Assembly (NCBI RefSeq): GCF_003719305.1
Contig: NZ_RARC01000029.1
Location: 1-64,000 of the forward strand
Length of the DNA: 64,000 nt
Origin: Mycolicibacterium stellerae
GTDB lineage: Bacteria; Actinomycetota; Actinomycetes; Mycobacteriales; Mycobacteriaceae
Direction of reading: 5' to 3'
Below are positions 17,875 through 26,793 of the stretch, piece after piece. Position 1 is the first letter of the stretch; each line of letters opens with the position of its first letter. The notes under the pieces were generated by a model. It was not told where the DNA came from. It ran no database searches and worked only from the letters and a program-made list of their open reading frames with translations. The position numbers and the translations under genes are program-made.

Positions 17875-18833
17875 GCGTCAGGCTCCCATGCATACAGTGT
17901 CCAAGCCGGTCCGTTATCCCCCTCGGGGAAGTCGATATACGTTGCGCGGACACGCATTCCAACTGCGACTGTCGCGGGGTCGACGTTTCGGAGCTCGCCG
18001 AGCATCCGAACCCCTTCTTCGAGTTCGACCAGCGCAATGACAAACGGCAGTGTGCGGCCGGGCACCTTCGGTGCGTGGTGGGTGACGAAGCTGAACACCG
18101 TGCCCTTGCCGCTGGCGACGACATAGTCGGTCGGCACCTCTTTGTCCTGCCACAGCGCGGGCACCGGCGGGTGCTGCAGGCTGCCGTCCCCTCGCCGCTG
18201 GATGCGTAGCTCATGCGCGTTGACGCCGTCCCAGAAGAACTTGGTGTCGCGAGAGGATGCCGGCCGCATCATCGCGTCGGCGTCGAGGTCCTCGGGAACC
18301 GCCGCCGCTTGCGGCTGGTCAGCGTCTGCAGGCCTGAACTTCAGGATGCGCCAGTCCATTTCGGCGACGTCCTCGTCGCCCACCTGCCAGGTGATCCGCT
18401 GGCTGACGAAGTAACCCTCGCCGAGGGCAGTGTTCTTCGGGCCGACGACATCGGTCAACTCGGCGACGACGCTGACGTCTTCTCCCGGCCGCAGATAGCG
18501 GTGGTAGGTCTGATCGCAGTTGGTCGCGACGACACCGACAAAGCCTGCTCCGTCGAACAATTCCATGATCGGCCCGATGGGGTCATCGCCGGGGCGATTG
18601 CCGCCGAGGCCCATCATCGTCCACACCTGGATCATTGCGGGCGGCGCGACGACACCAGGGTGGCCGGCCGTCTTCGCGGCCTGCTCGTCGATGTAGATGG
18701 GGTTGTCGTCACCGATGGCGTCGACCCAGTGCCGAATCATCGGTTGGTTCACCGGATCACGACCGACCCGCGGCTTGCTGCGCCCGGCCGCCTTGATCTG
18801 TTCGACGGCCTTGTGGATGTCGTCCGGATTCAC
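17871..18833 (-). CDS. chsH2: Steroid enoyl-CoA hydratase large subunit ChsH2 (MaoC-DUF35)
   Basis: This 320-residue protein has an N-terminal hot-dog hydratase-like domain (about 1-185) and a C-terminal DUF35 OB-fold domain (about 205-320). The first partners ChsH1 in the alpha2beta2 hydratase; the second docks and supports the Ltp2 aldolase. In the DUF35 part the rubredoxin-like zinc ribbon has no CxxC pairs: the region after ELRIQRRGDG has no cysteines, unlike many DUF35 proteins. The GTG start shares GTGA with the chsE2 stop. The order is the same as in M. tuberculosis Rv3542c. Confidence 0.92.
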   Translation of the reverse strand: MNPDDIHKAVEQIKAAGRSKPRVGRDPVNQPMIRHWVDAIGDDNPIYIDEQAAKTAGHPGVVAPPAMIQVWTMMGLGGNRPGDDPIGPIMELFDGAGFVGVVATNCDQTYHRYLRPGEDVSVVAELTDVVGPKNTALGEGYFVSQRITWQVGDEDVAEMDWRILKFRPADADQPQAAAVPEDLDADAMMRPASSRDTKFFWDGVNAHELRIQRRGDGSLQHPPVPALWQDKEVPTDYVVASGKGTVFSFVTHHAPKVPGRTLPFVIALVELEEGVRMLGELRNVDPATVAVGMRVRATYIDFPEGDNGPAWTLYAWEPDA

Positions 18834-19993
18834 CTGGGTACCCTCGGCACCTTCAGCCCCGAAGCCGCGATCATCTCGCGCATCACCTCATTGACTCCGC
18901 CCCCGAACGTGATCACCAGATTGCGTTTGGTCTGGCTGTCGAGCCACTCGAGGAGTTCGGCCGTATCCGGGTCCGCCGGATTACCGTGCGCTCCGACGAT
19001 CTCCTCGGCCAGTCGTCCCGCATACTGAATACGCTCGGTGCCAAAGACTTTCGTTGCGGCCGCATCGGCGACGTCGATTGTCTCGCCGGACGCCGCCACC
19101 TGCCAGTTGAGCAGTTCATTGATACGCCACATCGCTTTGATCTCGCCGAGTGAGCGCTTGACGTCGTCGTGGTCGAGCGGGGTATCCCCGTTACTTCCCG
19201 GCTTGGACGCCCAGGTGTGGATGCGGTCGTAAAGCGCCGCAAACCGCCCTGCCGGTCCAAGCATCACCCGCTCGTTGTTCAACTGGGTGGTGATAAGGCG
19301 CCAGCCGCCGTTCTCCTCGCCGACGAGCATGTCGGCAGGCACCCGGACATCGTTGTAGTAGGTGGCGTTGGTGTGGTGCGCACCGTCGGACAGGATCATC
19401 GGAGTCCACGAGTAGCCGGGATCTCGGGTGTCCACGATGAGCATCGAAATGCCCTTGTGTTTCGCGGCTTCCGGATCGGTGCGACACGCCAGCCAAACAT
19501 AGTCCGCATCGTGTCCGCCGGTGGTGAACACCTTTTGGCCGTTGACGATGTACTCGTCGCCGTGGCGGACCGCGGTGGTGCGCAGCGATGCCAGGTCGGT
19601 ACCCGCCTCAGGTTCGGTATAGCCGATCGCGAAGTGGACCTCGCCCGCGAGGATGCCGGGCAGGAACTTCTTCTTCTGCAGTTCGGTTCCGTACGCCTGC
19701 AACGTCGGGCCGACGGTCTGCAGCGTGACCGCGGGCAAGGGCACGTCGGCGCGGTGCGCCTCGTTGACGAAGATCGACTGCTCGATCGGCCCGAAGCCAA
19801 GGCCGCCGAACTCCTTGGGCCAGCCGACGCCGAGCTTGCCGTCATTGCCCATTCGCTTGATCACCGCGCGGTAGGCCTTGCCGTGCCGGTCCTTCTCCAT
19901 CTCCGCGGCCTCTTCGGCCGTGATGAGATTCGAAAAGTACTCGCGCAGTTCGCCTTGCAGCTGCTTCTGCTCGGGGGTCAGTTCGATGTACAT
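18830..19993 (-). CDS. chsE2: Steroid side-chain acyl-CoA dehydrogenase subunit ChsE2 (FadE29)
   Basis: This 387-residue flavoprotein is the active-site-bearing half of the ChsE1-ChsE2 heterotetramer that dehydrogenates the 3-carbon side chain of the steroid CoA ester. Family segments include IGYTEPEAGTDLASLRT near residue 140, VNGQKVFTTGG, and the C-terminal RNLVITFGGGVNEVMRE. The ATG at 19993 gives the same length as Rv3543c; upstream in-frame codons belong to the overlapping chsE1 gene in another frame. It lies two bases after the chsE1 stop and overlaps chsH2 by four bases. Confidence 0.93.
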   Translation of the reverse strand: MYIELTPEQKQLQGELREYFSNLITAEEAAEMEKDRHGKAYRAVIKRMGNDGKLGVGWPKEFGGLGFGPIEQSIFVNEAHRADVPLPAVTLQTVGPTLQAYGTELQKKKFLPGILAGEVHFAIGYTEPEAGTDLASLRTTAVRHGDEYIVNGQKVFTTGGHDADYVWLACRTDPEAAKHKGISMLIVDTRDPGYSWTPMILSDGAHHTNATYYNDVRVPADMLVGEENGGWRLITTQLNNERVMLGPAGRFAALYDRIHTWASKPGSNGDTPLDHDDVKRSLGEIKAMWRINELLNWQVAASGETIDVADAAATKVFGTERIQYAGRLAEEIVGAHGNPADPDTAELLEWLDSQTKRNLVITFGGGVNEVMREMIAASGLKVPRVPR

Positions 19994-19995
19994 CC

Positions 19996-21024
19996 CTAAC
20001 TCCCGTCGCTTCGCTCGCCCAGCGCGGCTCCCACCAGATCCAGACGGTGTGACGGGCCGCCGAGCAGGCGAACCAGGTCCTTGATCGTCGAGTAATAGCG
20101 GTCCATCGGGTAGGCGATGTCCATACCCATGCCGCCGTGCAGGTGATGGCACAACTGCATCACCGGCGGCGCCTGTGAGGCGAGCCAGTAGCCGAGCACA
20201 TCGGAATCCTCATCGGCGTTCAGCCCCTCGGAGAGGCGCCAGACCACCGAGGTAGCAGCCAATGTCAGGGTGCGAGAGGCGATGTACACCTCGGCCAGCT
20301 GCGCCGCCACGGTCTGGAACGTCGAAAGCGGCTTTCCGAACTGCTCGCGGTTGGCGACGTAGTCGGCGGTCAGCCGTAGCGCACCGGCGACGAGCCCCGA
20401 CGCGAATGCGCCGATGCCGGCGAGCACCAGCTGGTTGACCCGCGTCGCCTGCGCGCCCGCCAGGACGTCGTCGTCGGAAACAGCGACATCGGAGAACGCA
20501 ACCACGTATTCGTCGGAGTGGTTGGATGTCGGCGTCTGGGTGGCCTGCACTCCGTCGGCCTGCGACGACACCACCACGACCCCGGTATCGGCCGTCACGA
20601 CGATCCAGTCCGCCTGCGCCGCATACGGAACGCCGATCTTGGTGCCGTTGAGCCTGCCGCCTGCGAGCTTGGCGGCCGGTTTGTCCGGCAACGCTGCGCC
20701 GGGTTCGTTGAGGGCCAGCGTCACGATGGATCCCTTGGCTACACCGGCCAGGTAACGGTCCTGCTGCGGCTCGGATGCGAGATCCAGGAGCACGGCGGTT
20801 GTGCCGAGAGCAGCCAACGCCGGACCGGCGGTGCCGTGCCTGCCGATCTCGGTGAGCGCCGTCGCGAGCTCGGGCAGTCCCACGCCGTCACCACCGAGGC
20901 GATCCGGCACGCCCAGTGCCGTCACACCGCCCGCGACCAACGCGTCCCAGCTGTTGTCACGCTGCAGAACCGAGGTGACGACGTCGGCGACTGCCTGCTG
21001 CCCTTCGTCTGGGCTGAAGTCCAC
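19996..21024 (-). CDS. chsE1: Steroid side-chain acyl-CoA dehydrogenase subunit ChsE1 (FadE28)
   Basis: This 342-residue partner subunit completes the ChsE1-ChsE2 dehydrogenase. It is shorter than standard acyl-CoA dehydrogenases, as expected for the alpha2beta2 steroid type in which only one subunit keeps the base. FGKPLSTFQTVAAQLAEVYIA and HHLHGGMGMDIAYPMDRYY are typical C-domain segments. The GTG at 21024 is preferred because GGAGG lies six bases before it and it gives the orthologue length. It begins 19 bases after the cyp125 stop. Confidence 0.92.
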   Translation of the reverse strand: MDFSPDEGQQAVADVVTSVLQRDNSWDALVAGGVTALGVPDRLGGDGVGLPELATALTEIGRHGTAGPALAALGTTAVLLDLASEPQQDRYLAGVAKGSIVTLALNEPGAALPDKPAAKLAGGRLNGTKIGVPYAAQADWIVVTADTGVVVVSSQADGVQATQTPTSNHSDEYVVAFSDVAVSDDDVLAGAQATRVNQLVLAGIGAFASGLVAGALRLTADYVANREQFGKPLSTFQTVAAQLAEVYIASRTLTLAATSVVWRLSEGLNADEDSDVLGYWLASQAPPVMQLCHHLHGGMGMDIAYPMDRYYSTIKDLVRLLGGPSHRLDLVGAALGERSDGS

Positions 21025-21043
21025 CCGAATCCTCCTTGATTCG

Positions 21044-22303
21044 TCAGTGAGCGACGGGACACGTTCCCGTGTAGTCAACCTGCCAGTGCTTGATGCCGTT
21101 CAGCCACCCCGACTTGAGCCGCTCTGGTTCACCGGTCGGCTTGAGATCCGGCATGTGGTCGGCGACTGCGTTGAAGATCAGATTGATCGTCATCTTGGCG
21201 AGGTTGGCGCCGATGCAGTAGTGCGCCCCGGTGCCGCCGAACCCGACATGCGGGTTGGGGTTTCGCAGGATGTCAAAGGAATGCGGGTCGGTGAACACCT
21301 CGTCATCGAAATTGGCTGAGCGGTAGGACATCACCACGCGCTCACCCTTCTTGATCTCCACCCCGCCGAGTTCGACGTCGGAGAGCGCGGTGCGCTGGAA
21401 CGCCGACACCGGCGTCGCCCAGCGGACGATCTCGTCGGCGGCGGTCTCGGGACGTTCCTTCTTGTACAACTCCCACTGGTCGGGGTTCTGCGAGAACGCG
21501 ATCATGCCGTGGGTGATCGAGTTACGCGTGGTCTCGTTGCCCGCGACCGCGAGCATCACGACGAAGAAGCCGAACTCGTCGTCGCTGAGCTTCTCGCCCT
21601 CGATATCGGCCTCGATCAGCGTCGTGACGATGTCGTCGGTCGGGTTCTTCGACCGCTCCTCGGCCATCTTCATCGCATACGTGATGAGCTCGAACGACGA
21701 CATCGCGGGGTCGACGTCGGCGTACTCCGGGTCTTCGCCTGCGGTCATCTCGTTGGACCAGCGGAACAGCTTGTCGCGGTCCTCTTGGGGTACGCCGAGC
21801 AGTCCCGCGATCGCCTGCAAGGGCAGCTCGCAGGACACCTGCTCGACGAAGTCGCCCGATCCCTCGGATGCGGCGGTCTCGGCGATCGTCTGGGCGCGGG
21901 TGCGCAGTTCCTCCTCGAGGCGTCCGACGGCTCGCGGGGTGAAACCGCGCGAGATGATCTTGCGCAGGCGGGTGTGCTGCGGCGCGTCCATGTTCAGCAG
22001 GACGGCCTTCTGCAGATCGATCGCGTCGCGGGTCATCCCCTGCGGCCAAGTCGGAATCGCGCCGTCGGGTGAGCTGCCGAAGATGTCGTTGCGCTTGGAC
22101 ACCTCTTTGACGTCGGCGTGTTTGGTCACGAGCCAATAGCCTTTGTCGCCGAAGCCGCCGGTACCGCCGGGCACGTCGACCCAGTGGATAGGCTCAGACT
22201 TGCGAAGCTCGGCGAGCTCCTCGACAGGCAGACGCTCGAGGTTCAAGGTCGCGTCGAGGAAGTCGAAGTCAGGGCTGACGGGGCATGAACTAGGGCCAGG
22301 CAT
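21044..22303 (-). CDS. cyp125: Steroid C26/C27-monooxygenase, cytochrome P450 CYP125
   Basis: This 419-residue P450 oxidises the terminal carbon of the cholesterol side chain to start its degradation. The haem-binding loop reads FGGTGAHYCIGANLAKM. The I-helix has AGNETTRNS with the acid/threonine pair, and the ExxR motif is in DEIVRWATP. These match the CYP125 family, and the gene position between fadA5 and fadE28 matches Rv3545c. The ATG at 22303 follows GAGGAG by nine bases. A KstR-like operator ends 19 bases upstream, so the whole cyp125-ltp2 operon should be released by steroid CoA esters. Confidence 0.95.
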   Translation of the reverse strand: MPGPSSCPVSPDFDFLDATLNLERLPVEELAELRKSEPIHWVDVPGGTGGFGDKGYWLVTKHADVKEVSKRNDIFGSSPDGAIPTWPQGMTRDAIDLQKAVLLNMDAPQHTRLRKIISRGFTPRAVGRLEEELRTRAQTIAETAASEGSGDFVEQVSCELPLQAIAGLLGVPQEDRDKLFRWSNEMTAGEDPEYADVDPAMSSFELITYAMKMAEERSKNPTDDIVTTLIEADIEGEKLSDDEFGFFVVMLAVAGNETTRNSITHGMIAFSQNPDQWELYKKERPETAADEIVRWATPVSAFQRTALSDVELGGVEIKKGERVVMSYRSANFDDEVFTDPHSFDILRNPNPHVGFGGTGAHYCIGANLAKMTINLIFNAVADHMPDLKPTGEPERLKSGWLNGIKHWQVDYTGTCPVAH

Positions 22304-22321
22304 AGCAAAGCACTCCTCAAT

Positions 22322-22335
22322 TGCAACGTGTTCTA
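22322..22335. promoter_or_regulatory. KstR operator (cyp125 side)
   Basis: The 14-mer TGCAACGTGTTCTA fits the KstR consensus TNNAACNNGTTNNA at all fixed positions. It is 18 bases upstream of the cyp125 start codon. Confidence 0.8.
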
Positions 22336-22400
22336 GTGCCAGTAAAACATGCCCTCTCCGCAGATCAAAGGCTCGGGTGTAACGCAGCTTGTCAGAGTAA

Positions 22401-22414
22401 TGAAACGTGTTCTA
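22401..22414. promoter_or_regulatory. KstR operator (fadA5 side)
   Basis: TGAAACGTGTTCTA fits TNNAACNNGTTNNA. Its last two bases overlap the likely -10 box of fadA5, so bound repressor would directly block the polymerase. Confidence 0.8.
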
Positions 22415-22418
22415 GCCT
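22413..22418 (+). promoter_or_regulatory. -10 element of a leaderless fadA5 promoter
   Basis: TAGCCT fits TANNNT and ends exactly six bases before the ATG at 22425, placing the transcription start at the start codon. No ribosome-binding site is present. Confidence 0.6.
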
Positions 22419-22424
22419 GGCGGG

Positions 22425-23588
22425 ATGGGTAACCCTGTCATCGTTGAAGCCACCCGCAGCCCGATCGGCAAGCGAAATGGATGGTTGTCCGGCCTGCATC
22501 CCACCGAGCTCCTCGGTGCGACGCAGAAGGCGCTCGTGGACAAGGCCGGCATCGACCCCGGCGAGGTCGAGCAGCTGATCGGCGGCTGCGTGACGCAGTT
22601 CGCCGCGCAGTCCAACAACATCACCCGGGTCAGCTGGCTGGTCGCGGGCTTGCCCGAGCATGTCGGCGCCACCACCGTGGACTGCCAATGCGGAAGCGGG
22701 CAACAGGCCAACCATTTGATCGCCGGGCTCATTGCGACAGGCGCCATCGACGTCGGCATCGCCTGCGGCGTCGAGGCGATGAGCGCGGTCGGGCTTGGCG
22801 CCAACGCGGGGCCCGACCGCTCGGTGCTGCGGCCGGAGTCGTGGGACATCGACCTGCCCGACCAGTTCACCGCCGCTGAGCGGATCGCCAGCCGCCGCGG
22901 CATCACCCGCGAGGACATCGACGAGTGGGGCTTCCAGTCGCAGAGCAGGGCCAAGCAGGCCTGGGCCGAAGGCCGGTTCGACCGTGAGATCAGTCCCATC
23001 GAGGCGCCGGTGCTCGACGAGCAGAAGCAGCCGACGTCCGAGCGGGCATTCGTGAGCCGCGACCAGGGGCTGCGCGACACCACGCTGGAAGGCCTTGCGT
23101 CGCTGAAGCCGGTGATCGACGGTGGCATCCACACCGCGGGCACGTCGTCGCAGATCTCCGACGGCGCCGCGGCGGTGTTGTGGATGGACGAGGACAAGGC
23201 AAGGGCGCTGGGCCTTCGGCCACGGGCGCGGATCGTCAGCCAGGCACTGGTGGGCGCCGAGACGTACTACCACCTCGACGGGCCAGTGCAGTCAACGGCC
23301 AAGGTGCTCGAGAAGGCCGGGATGAAGATGGGCGACATCGACATCACCGAGATCAACGAGGCGTTCGCGTCCGTTGTGCTGTCGTGGGCGCGGGTGCACA
23401 ACCCGGACCTGGACAAGGTGAACGTCAACGGCGGCGCGATCGCGCTGGGCCATCCGGTGGGCAGCACCGGCAGCAGGCTGATCACCACCGCGCTGCACGA
23501 GTTGGAGCGCACCGACAAGAGCACCGCGCTGATCACGATGTGCGCGGGCGGCGCCCTGTCCACCGGCACGATCATCGAGCGGATCTAG
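22425..23588 (+). CDS. fadA5: Steroid side-chain thiolase FadA5
   Basis: This 387-residue thiolase removes acetyl-CoA from the 3-oxo-cholenoyl-type side chain in the second beta-oxidation round. The nucleophilic cysteine is Cys89 in VDCQCGSGQQ. The catalytic histidine is in GGAIALGHPVGSTG (about His343), and the second cysteine is in TMCAGGALSTG (about Cys373). Each is offset by four from the M. tuberculosis enzyme, consistent with the shorter N terminus. It is divergent from cyp125 and heads an operon with two small genes downstream, the first overlapping by one base. Transcription is probably leaderless and KstR-controlled. Confidence 0.95.
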   Translation: MGNPVIVEATRSPIGKRNGWLSGLHPTELLGATQKALVDKAGIDPGEVEQLIGGCVTQFAAQSNNITRVSWLVAGLPEHVGATTVDCQCGSGQQANHLIAGLIATGAIDVGIACGVEAMSAVGLGANAGPDRSVLRPESWDIDLPDQFTAAERIASRRGITREDIDEWGFQSQSRAKQAWAEGRFDREISPIEAPVLDEQKQPTSERAFVSRDQGLRDTTLEGLASLKPVIDGGIHTAGTSSQISDGAAAVLWMDEDKARALGLRPRARIVSQALVGAETYYHLDGPVQSTAKVLEKAGMKMGDIDITEINEAFASVVLSWARVHNPDLDKVNVNGGAIALGHPVGSTGSRLITTALHELERTDKSTALITMCAGGALSTGTIIERI

Positions 23589-23977
23589 TGACCGAGACCC
23601 GCGTCTTCACCGAAGCCGAGCGGATCGCGGCCGCCCAGGCGTACATCGACGCGCTGGTGAGCCACGAGGCGAACAGCGTGCCGTTCGCGCCGGACTGCAC
23701 ACGGATCGAGGTCGGCCTGAAGACGGGGTTCTCCGGAGATCATTTGCGGCGCAGCCTCAACGGCGGCCCGCAGTACCGGGTCATCAAGTCGGCGACGACG
23801 CCGGAGTACACCGTCGACGGAGATCAGGTGAGGGCGCGGTTCGACTTGACGACGAAGCCAACGCTGGCCGGACGGCGGGTGGGCGCCCACATCGACGAAA
23901 CGTTCGACATTCCCGCCGCTGACGGACTCATTCACCAGATCCGGGCAAGCATCCGCCCGTTTCTGATCACGTCCTAG
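23588..23977 (+). CDS. Small NTF2-like protein of unknown function (DUF8021-like)
   Basis: This 129-residue soluble protein follows fadA5 with its GTG start on the last base of the fadA5 stop. The pattern, an N-terminal helix (TEAERIAAAQAYIDAL) followed by strands such as GDQVRARFDLTTKP and AHIDETFDIP, resembles a cone-shaped NTF2-like fold that often binds hydrophobic ligands. I recognise no catalytic residues and do not assign a reaction. The tight coupling to fadA5 suggests a role with steroid CoA esters. M. tuberculosis has ddn (Rv3547) in this place instead. Confidence 0.65.
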   Translation: MTETRVFTEAERIAAAQAYIDALVSHEANSVPFAPDCTRIEVGLKTGFSGDHLRRSLNGGPQYRVIKSATTPEYTVDGDQVRARFDLTTKPTLAGRRVGAHIDETFDIPAADGLIHQIRASIRPFLITS

Positions 23978-23981
23978 GATC

Positions 23982-24704
23982 GTGCGGGTGGACCTGCACT
24001 TCTACTTCGATCCCGTCTGCCCGTTCGCGTGGATGACCAGCAAGTGGGTACGGCTCGTCGCCGCACAGCGCGACTACCAGGTGGACTGGCGGTTCATCTC
24101 GCTGCGAATCCTCAACGCGCACATCGACTATGACGCGCACTTTCCACCCGAGTACGAGGCCGGGCACACGGCAGGCCTGCGGCTGCTGCGGGTTGCCGCC
24201 CGAACGCGGGCCGAACACGGCCGGGAGGCAGTCGGGCCGCTGTACGAGGCGATCGGCACCCGGCTGTTCGACACCTCGCGGGAGATCGATCCCCTCTCGG
24301 GCGCCGACCAAGGCGCACGGCGCGTGTTGGAGCCGCTGCTGCGCGACGTCGGCCTATCCGTCGAGTTGGCCGACGCGCTCGACGACACGTCGCTCGACGA
24401 CGAGATCCGCGCGGAGACCGAGGAGGCGCTGGCCCTGACGGGTCGTGACGTCGGCACCCCGATCCTGCACTTCCAGCCGCCCGGAGGCACGGCGTTCTTC
24501 GGCCCGGTGATCAGCCGGCTGCCGAGTCCCGACGACGCCGGCAAACTGTGGGATCATGTCATCGGGCTTGCCGAGTTCGGCGGCTTCGCCGAACTCAAGC
24601 GCAGTCTGCGCGAACGGCCTCAGCTGGCCAGCTTTGGTGTCGACACCGAAGCCGTTGGCAAACAAGAGGATTGGCACGCCGGAAGCCGACGTCTCAAGAA
24701 GTAG
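23982..24704 (+). CDS. DsbA-fold oxidoreductase, Rv2466c-like, with a CxxA active site
   Basis: This 240-residue protein resembles the mycothiol-dependent reductase Rv2466c and its thioredoxin/DsbA-fold relatives: FYFDPVCPFAWMTSKWV at the N terminus, GTPILHFQPPGG with the cis-proline loop, and FFGPVISRLP. Rv2466c has a CPWC pair. Here the second cysteine is replaced (CPFA, Cys at about residue 13), leaving a single nucleophilic cysteine that would need mycothiol to be turned over. Alternative GTG starts at 23982 and 23988 cannot be separated. It ends by overlapping the convergent TRAP permease gene by 11 bases and is the last gene of the fadA5 operon. Confidence 0.75.
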   Translation: MRVDLHFYFDPVCPFAWMTSKWVRLVAAQRDYQVDWRFISLRILNAHIDYDAHFPPEYEAGHTAGLRLLRVAARTRAEHGREAVGPLYEAIGTRLFDTSREIDPLSGADQGARRVLEPLLRDVGLSVELADALDDTSLDDEIRAETEEALALTGRDVGTPILHFQPPGGTAFFGPVISRLPSPDDAGKLWDHVIGLAEFGGFAELKRSLRERPQLASFGVDTEAVGKQEDWHAGSRRLKK

Positions 24705-26793
24705 CAGCGGCCGCTACCGGCTCCTGCGTGCCGCGCCGTAGCACCAGGTTCACGCCGACCGCCACCGCCAACAGGGCCGCTCCAATGACGATCGTCGTCG
24801 GGTGCAGATAGAGCAGCAGTGCCGCCGCGGGTGCGCACAGCACCCGTTCCGGCCAGCCCGCACGCCGGATCAACCAGCCGCCGGTGACGACCGCGAGTGC
24901 CGCCACCCCGAGCGCGGAAACCGCTGCGGTCCAGGCCATGTCGCCGATCGAACGGAGGCCGAGCAGGCCCTCGCCGTTGTCGGTCAGCACAAACGCGAAC
25001 GGTACGAGGAAAGCGGGCAGCGTGTACTTCCACGCCTGCATCATGGTGGGTATCACCCTGCCGCCGGTGATCGCGGACGCAGCGACGGACGCCAGCGCTG
25101 TCGGTGGCGTCACCTCCGACAGCACCGCGAAGTAGAAGACAAACATGGCGACCGCCGGAGCCGCGACGCCGAGGTCTTGCAGCGCAGGCCCGACGATCAC
25201 CCAGCTGATCACGAACGATGCGGTCACCGGCACTGCCAGCCCCAGCACCGCCACCGCCAGCGCGGCGAACACCGCGGTGAAAGCGAGTACCAGAGCGGGG
25301 TTTTCGGTGATCCCCCTTGCTGTATTGACGAGAATCGAGTTCAGCTGCAGGCCGAGGCCGGTTCTGCTGATCATCGCCGCGATCACGCCTGCGGCGGCGC
25401 AGACGGTGGCGACGGCGAGCACTCCTCGGACGCCGTTGCCGAGCGCCCGATAGAGCCTGCCCGGGGTCAGCCGGTGTTCTGAGTCCAGGAACGACAGCGC
25501 GATCTGGATGAAGATCGCGTAGACCACCGCACGCACGGCAGAGATGTCCATCGCGAGGAAGACCACGATGAGCACCAGCGAGATCAGGTGGTATCCGAAC
25601 CTGCCGAGAATCCGCCAGCCGGACTGCTCGCTGATCTCGACTTCACGCGTGCCGTAGCGCCTGGCATCGATCTCGACGGCCAGCAGAATGCCCAGGTAGT
25701 ACAGGATGGTCGGCACGACCGCCCACACCAGCACGGTCAGATAGGGCACACCCAGGTACTCCGCGATGATGAACGCCGCAGCCCCCAACGTCGGCGGCGA
25801 CAGGATCGCGCCGATGCCCGCGGCCGCCAACATGCCGCCCGCGTTCTCCCTCGGGTAGCCGGCACGGCGGAGGATGGGCCATGTTACCGAACCGAGGCTG
25901 ACCGTCGTCGCGGTCCCCGACCCCGATACCGTGCCGAGGAGGAATCCGGCCAGGGTGACGGTCCGGCCCGGCGCTGCCCGAGACCTCCGGAATGCCGCGA
26001 GTGACAGGTCGATGAAGAACTTGCTGGCGCCCGACGCGTCAAGCACCGCACCGAAAATGGTGAACAGCACGATGTAGGTGGCCGCGACGTCGAGCGGCAC
26101 ACCGTAGAGGCCGGTCGACTGGATGAACGACGCGCTGATGATCTGGTCCCAGTTCACTCCGGCGTGCGCGATCGCCGCGCCTTGCGGCAGATAGCCGCCG
26201 TAATAGGCGTAGGCCAGGGCGACCAGGCAGACGATGGGCAGCGCCAGGCCGGTCGTTCGACGGCAGGCCTCGAGCACCAGCAGCAAGACCAGGGTGCCCA
26301 CCGCGACGTCGATCATTGCGGGGGTGCCCTGCCTGCCGAGGAACTCGTCGAATCCGCCTCCGCCCCCCGCGATTTCGAAGGGAAGTATCGGGTACAGGCA
26401 GGCCACAAGGGCGATCGCGGCAAGCAGCCAGTCCACCAGCGTCGGATTCCCGACCGGAACTTCTTGTCGATCGTCGTGATCGTCGTCTTCGGAGTCAGTC
26501 GTTTTGCGGCGCAACCGGATACCGGATCGGTAGCACAGCAGGGTCAGTGGCAGCACCGCCGCCAGGAAGTAGATGAGGGATACCTGGTTGCCCTGCGCCA
26601 GCGGGAAGAAGACCTGATAGATCGCGGACACGCCGATCAGGACACATGCGGCGGTGACCGCATGGCTCACCCAGCCGGTCAGCTCGCGGGCGGGCTTCTC
26701 TTCTTCGTAGGCTGCCGCTGCCGCAGGCGCTGTCTTGGTCGCGGTATCTCCGGCCGGCTGTGGCCGGCCGTCGTCGTCTTCGCGCTCGGTCAG
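24694..26793 (-). CDS. TRAP transporter fused permease subunit (4TM/12TM, TAXI type)
   Basis: This roughly 699-residue integral membrane protein fuses the small and large permease subunits of a tripartite ATP-independent importer. About 16-18 hydrophobic helices are visible, with family segments such as GRTVTLAGFLLGTVSGSGTAT and SPPTLGAAAFIIAEYLGVPY. The first residues are acidic and alanine-rich. In this frame no ATG, GTG or TTG precedes the first helix, and a CTG overlaps the TGA of the binding-protein gene (CTGA), so a CTG start with coupled translation is proposed; a GTG about 42 codons in is the alternative. It should import an organic acid using the ion gradient, fed by the TAXI protein encoded just upstream. 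Confidence 0.8.
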   Translation of the reverse strand: MTEREDDDGRPQPAGDTATKTAPAAAAAYEEEKPARELTGWVSHAVTAACVLIGVSAIYQVFFPLAQGNQVSLIYFLAAVLPLTLLCYRSGIRLRRKTTDSEDDDHDDRQEVPVGNPTLVDWLLAAIALVACLYPILPFEIAGGGGGFDEFLGRQGTPAMIDVAVGTLVLLLVLEACRRTTGLALPIVCLVALAYAYYGGYLPQGAAIAHAGVNWDQIISASFIQSTGLYGVPLDVAATYIVLFTIFGAVLDASGASKFFIDLSLAAFRRSRAAPGRTVTLAGFLLGTVSGSGTATTVSLGSVTWPILRRAGYPRENAGGMLAAAGIGAILSPPTLGAAAFIIAEYLGVPYLTVLVWAVVPTILYYLGILLAVEIDARRYGTREVEISEQSGWRILGRFGYHLISLVLIVVFLAMDISAVRAVVYAIFIQIALSFLDSEHRLTPGRLYRALGNGVRGVLAVATVCAAAGVIAAMISRTGLGLQLNSILVNTARGITENPALVLAFTAVFAALAVAVLGLAVPVTASFVISWVIVGPALQDLGVAAPAVAMFVFYFAVLSEVTPPTALASVAASAITGGRVIPTMMQAWKYTLPAFLVPFAFVLTDNGEGLLGLRSIGDMAWTAAVSALGVAALAVVTGGWLIRRAGWPERVLCAPAAALLLYLHPTTIVIGAALLAVAVGVNLVLRRGTQEPVAAAATS

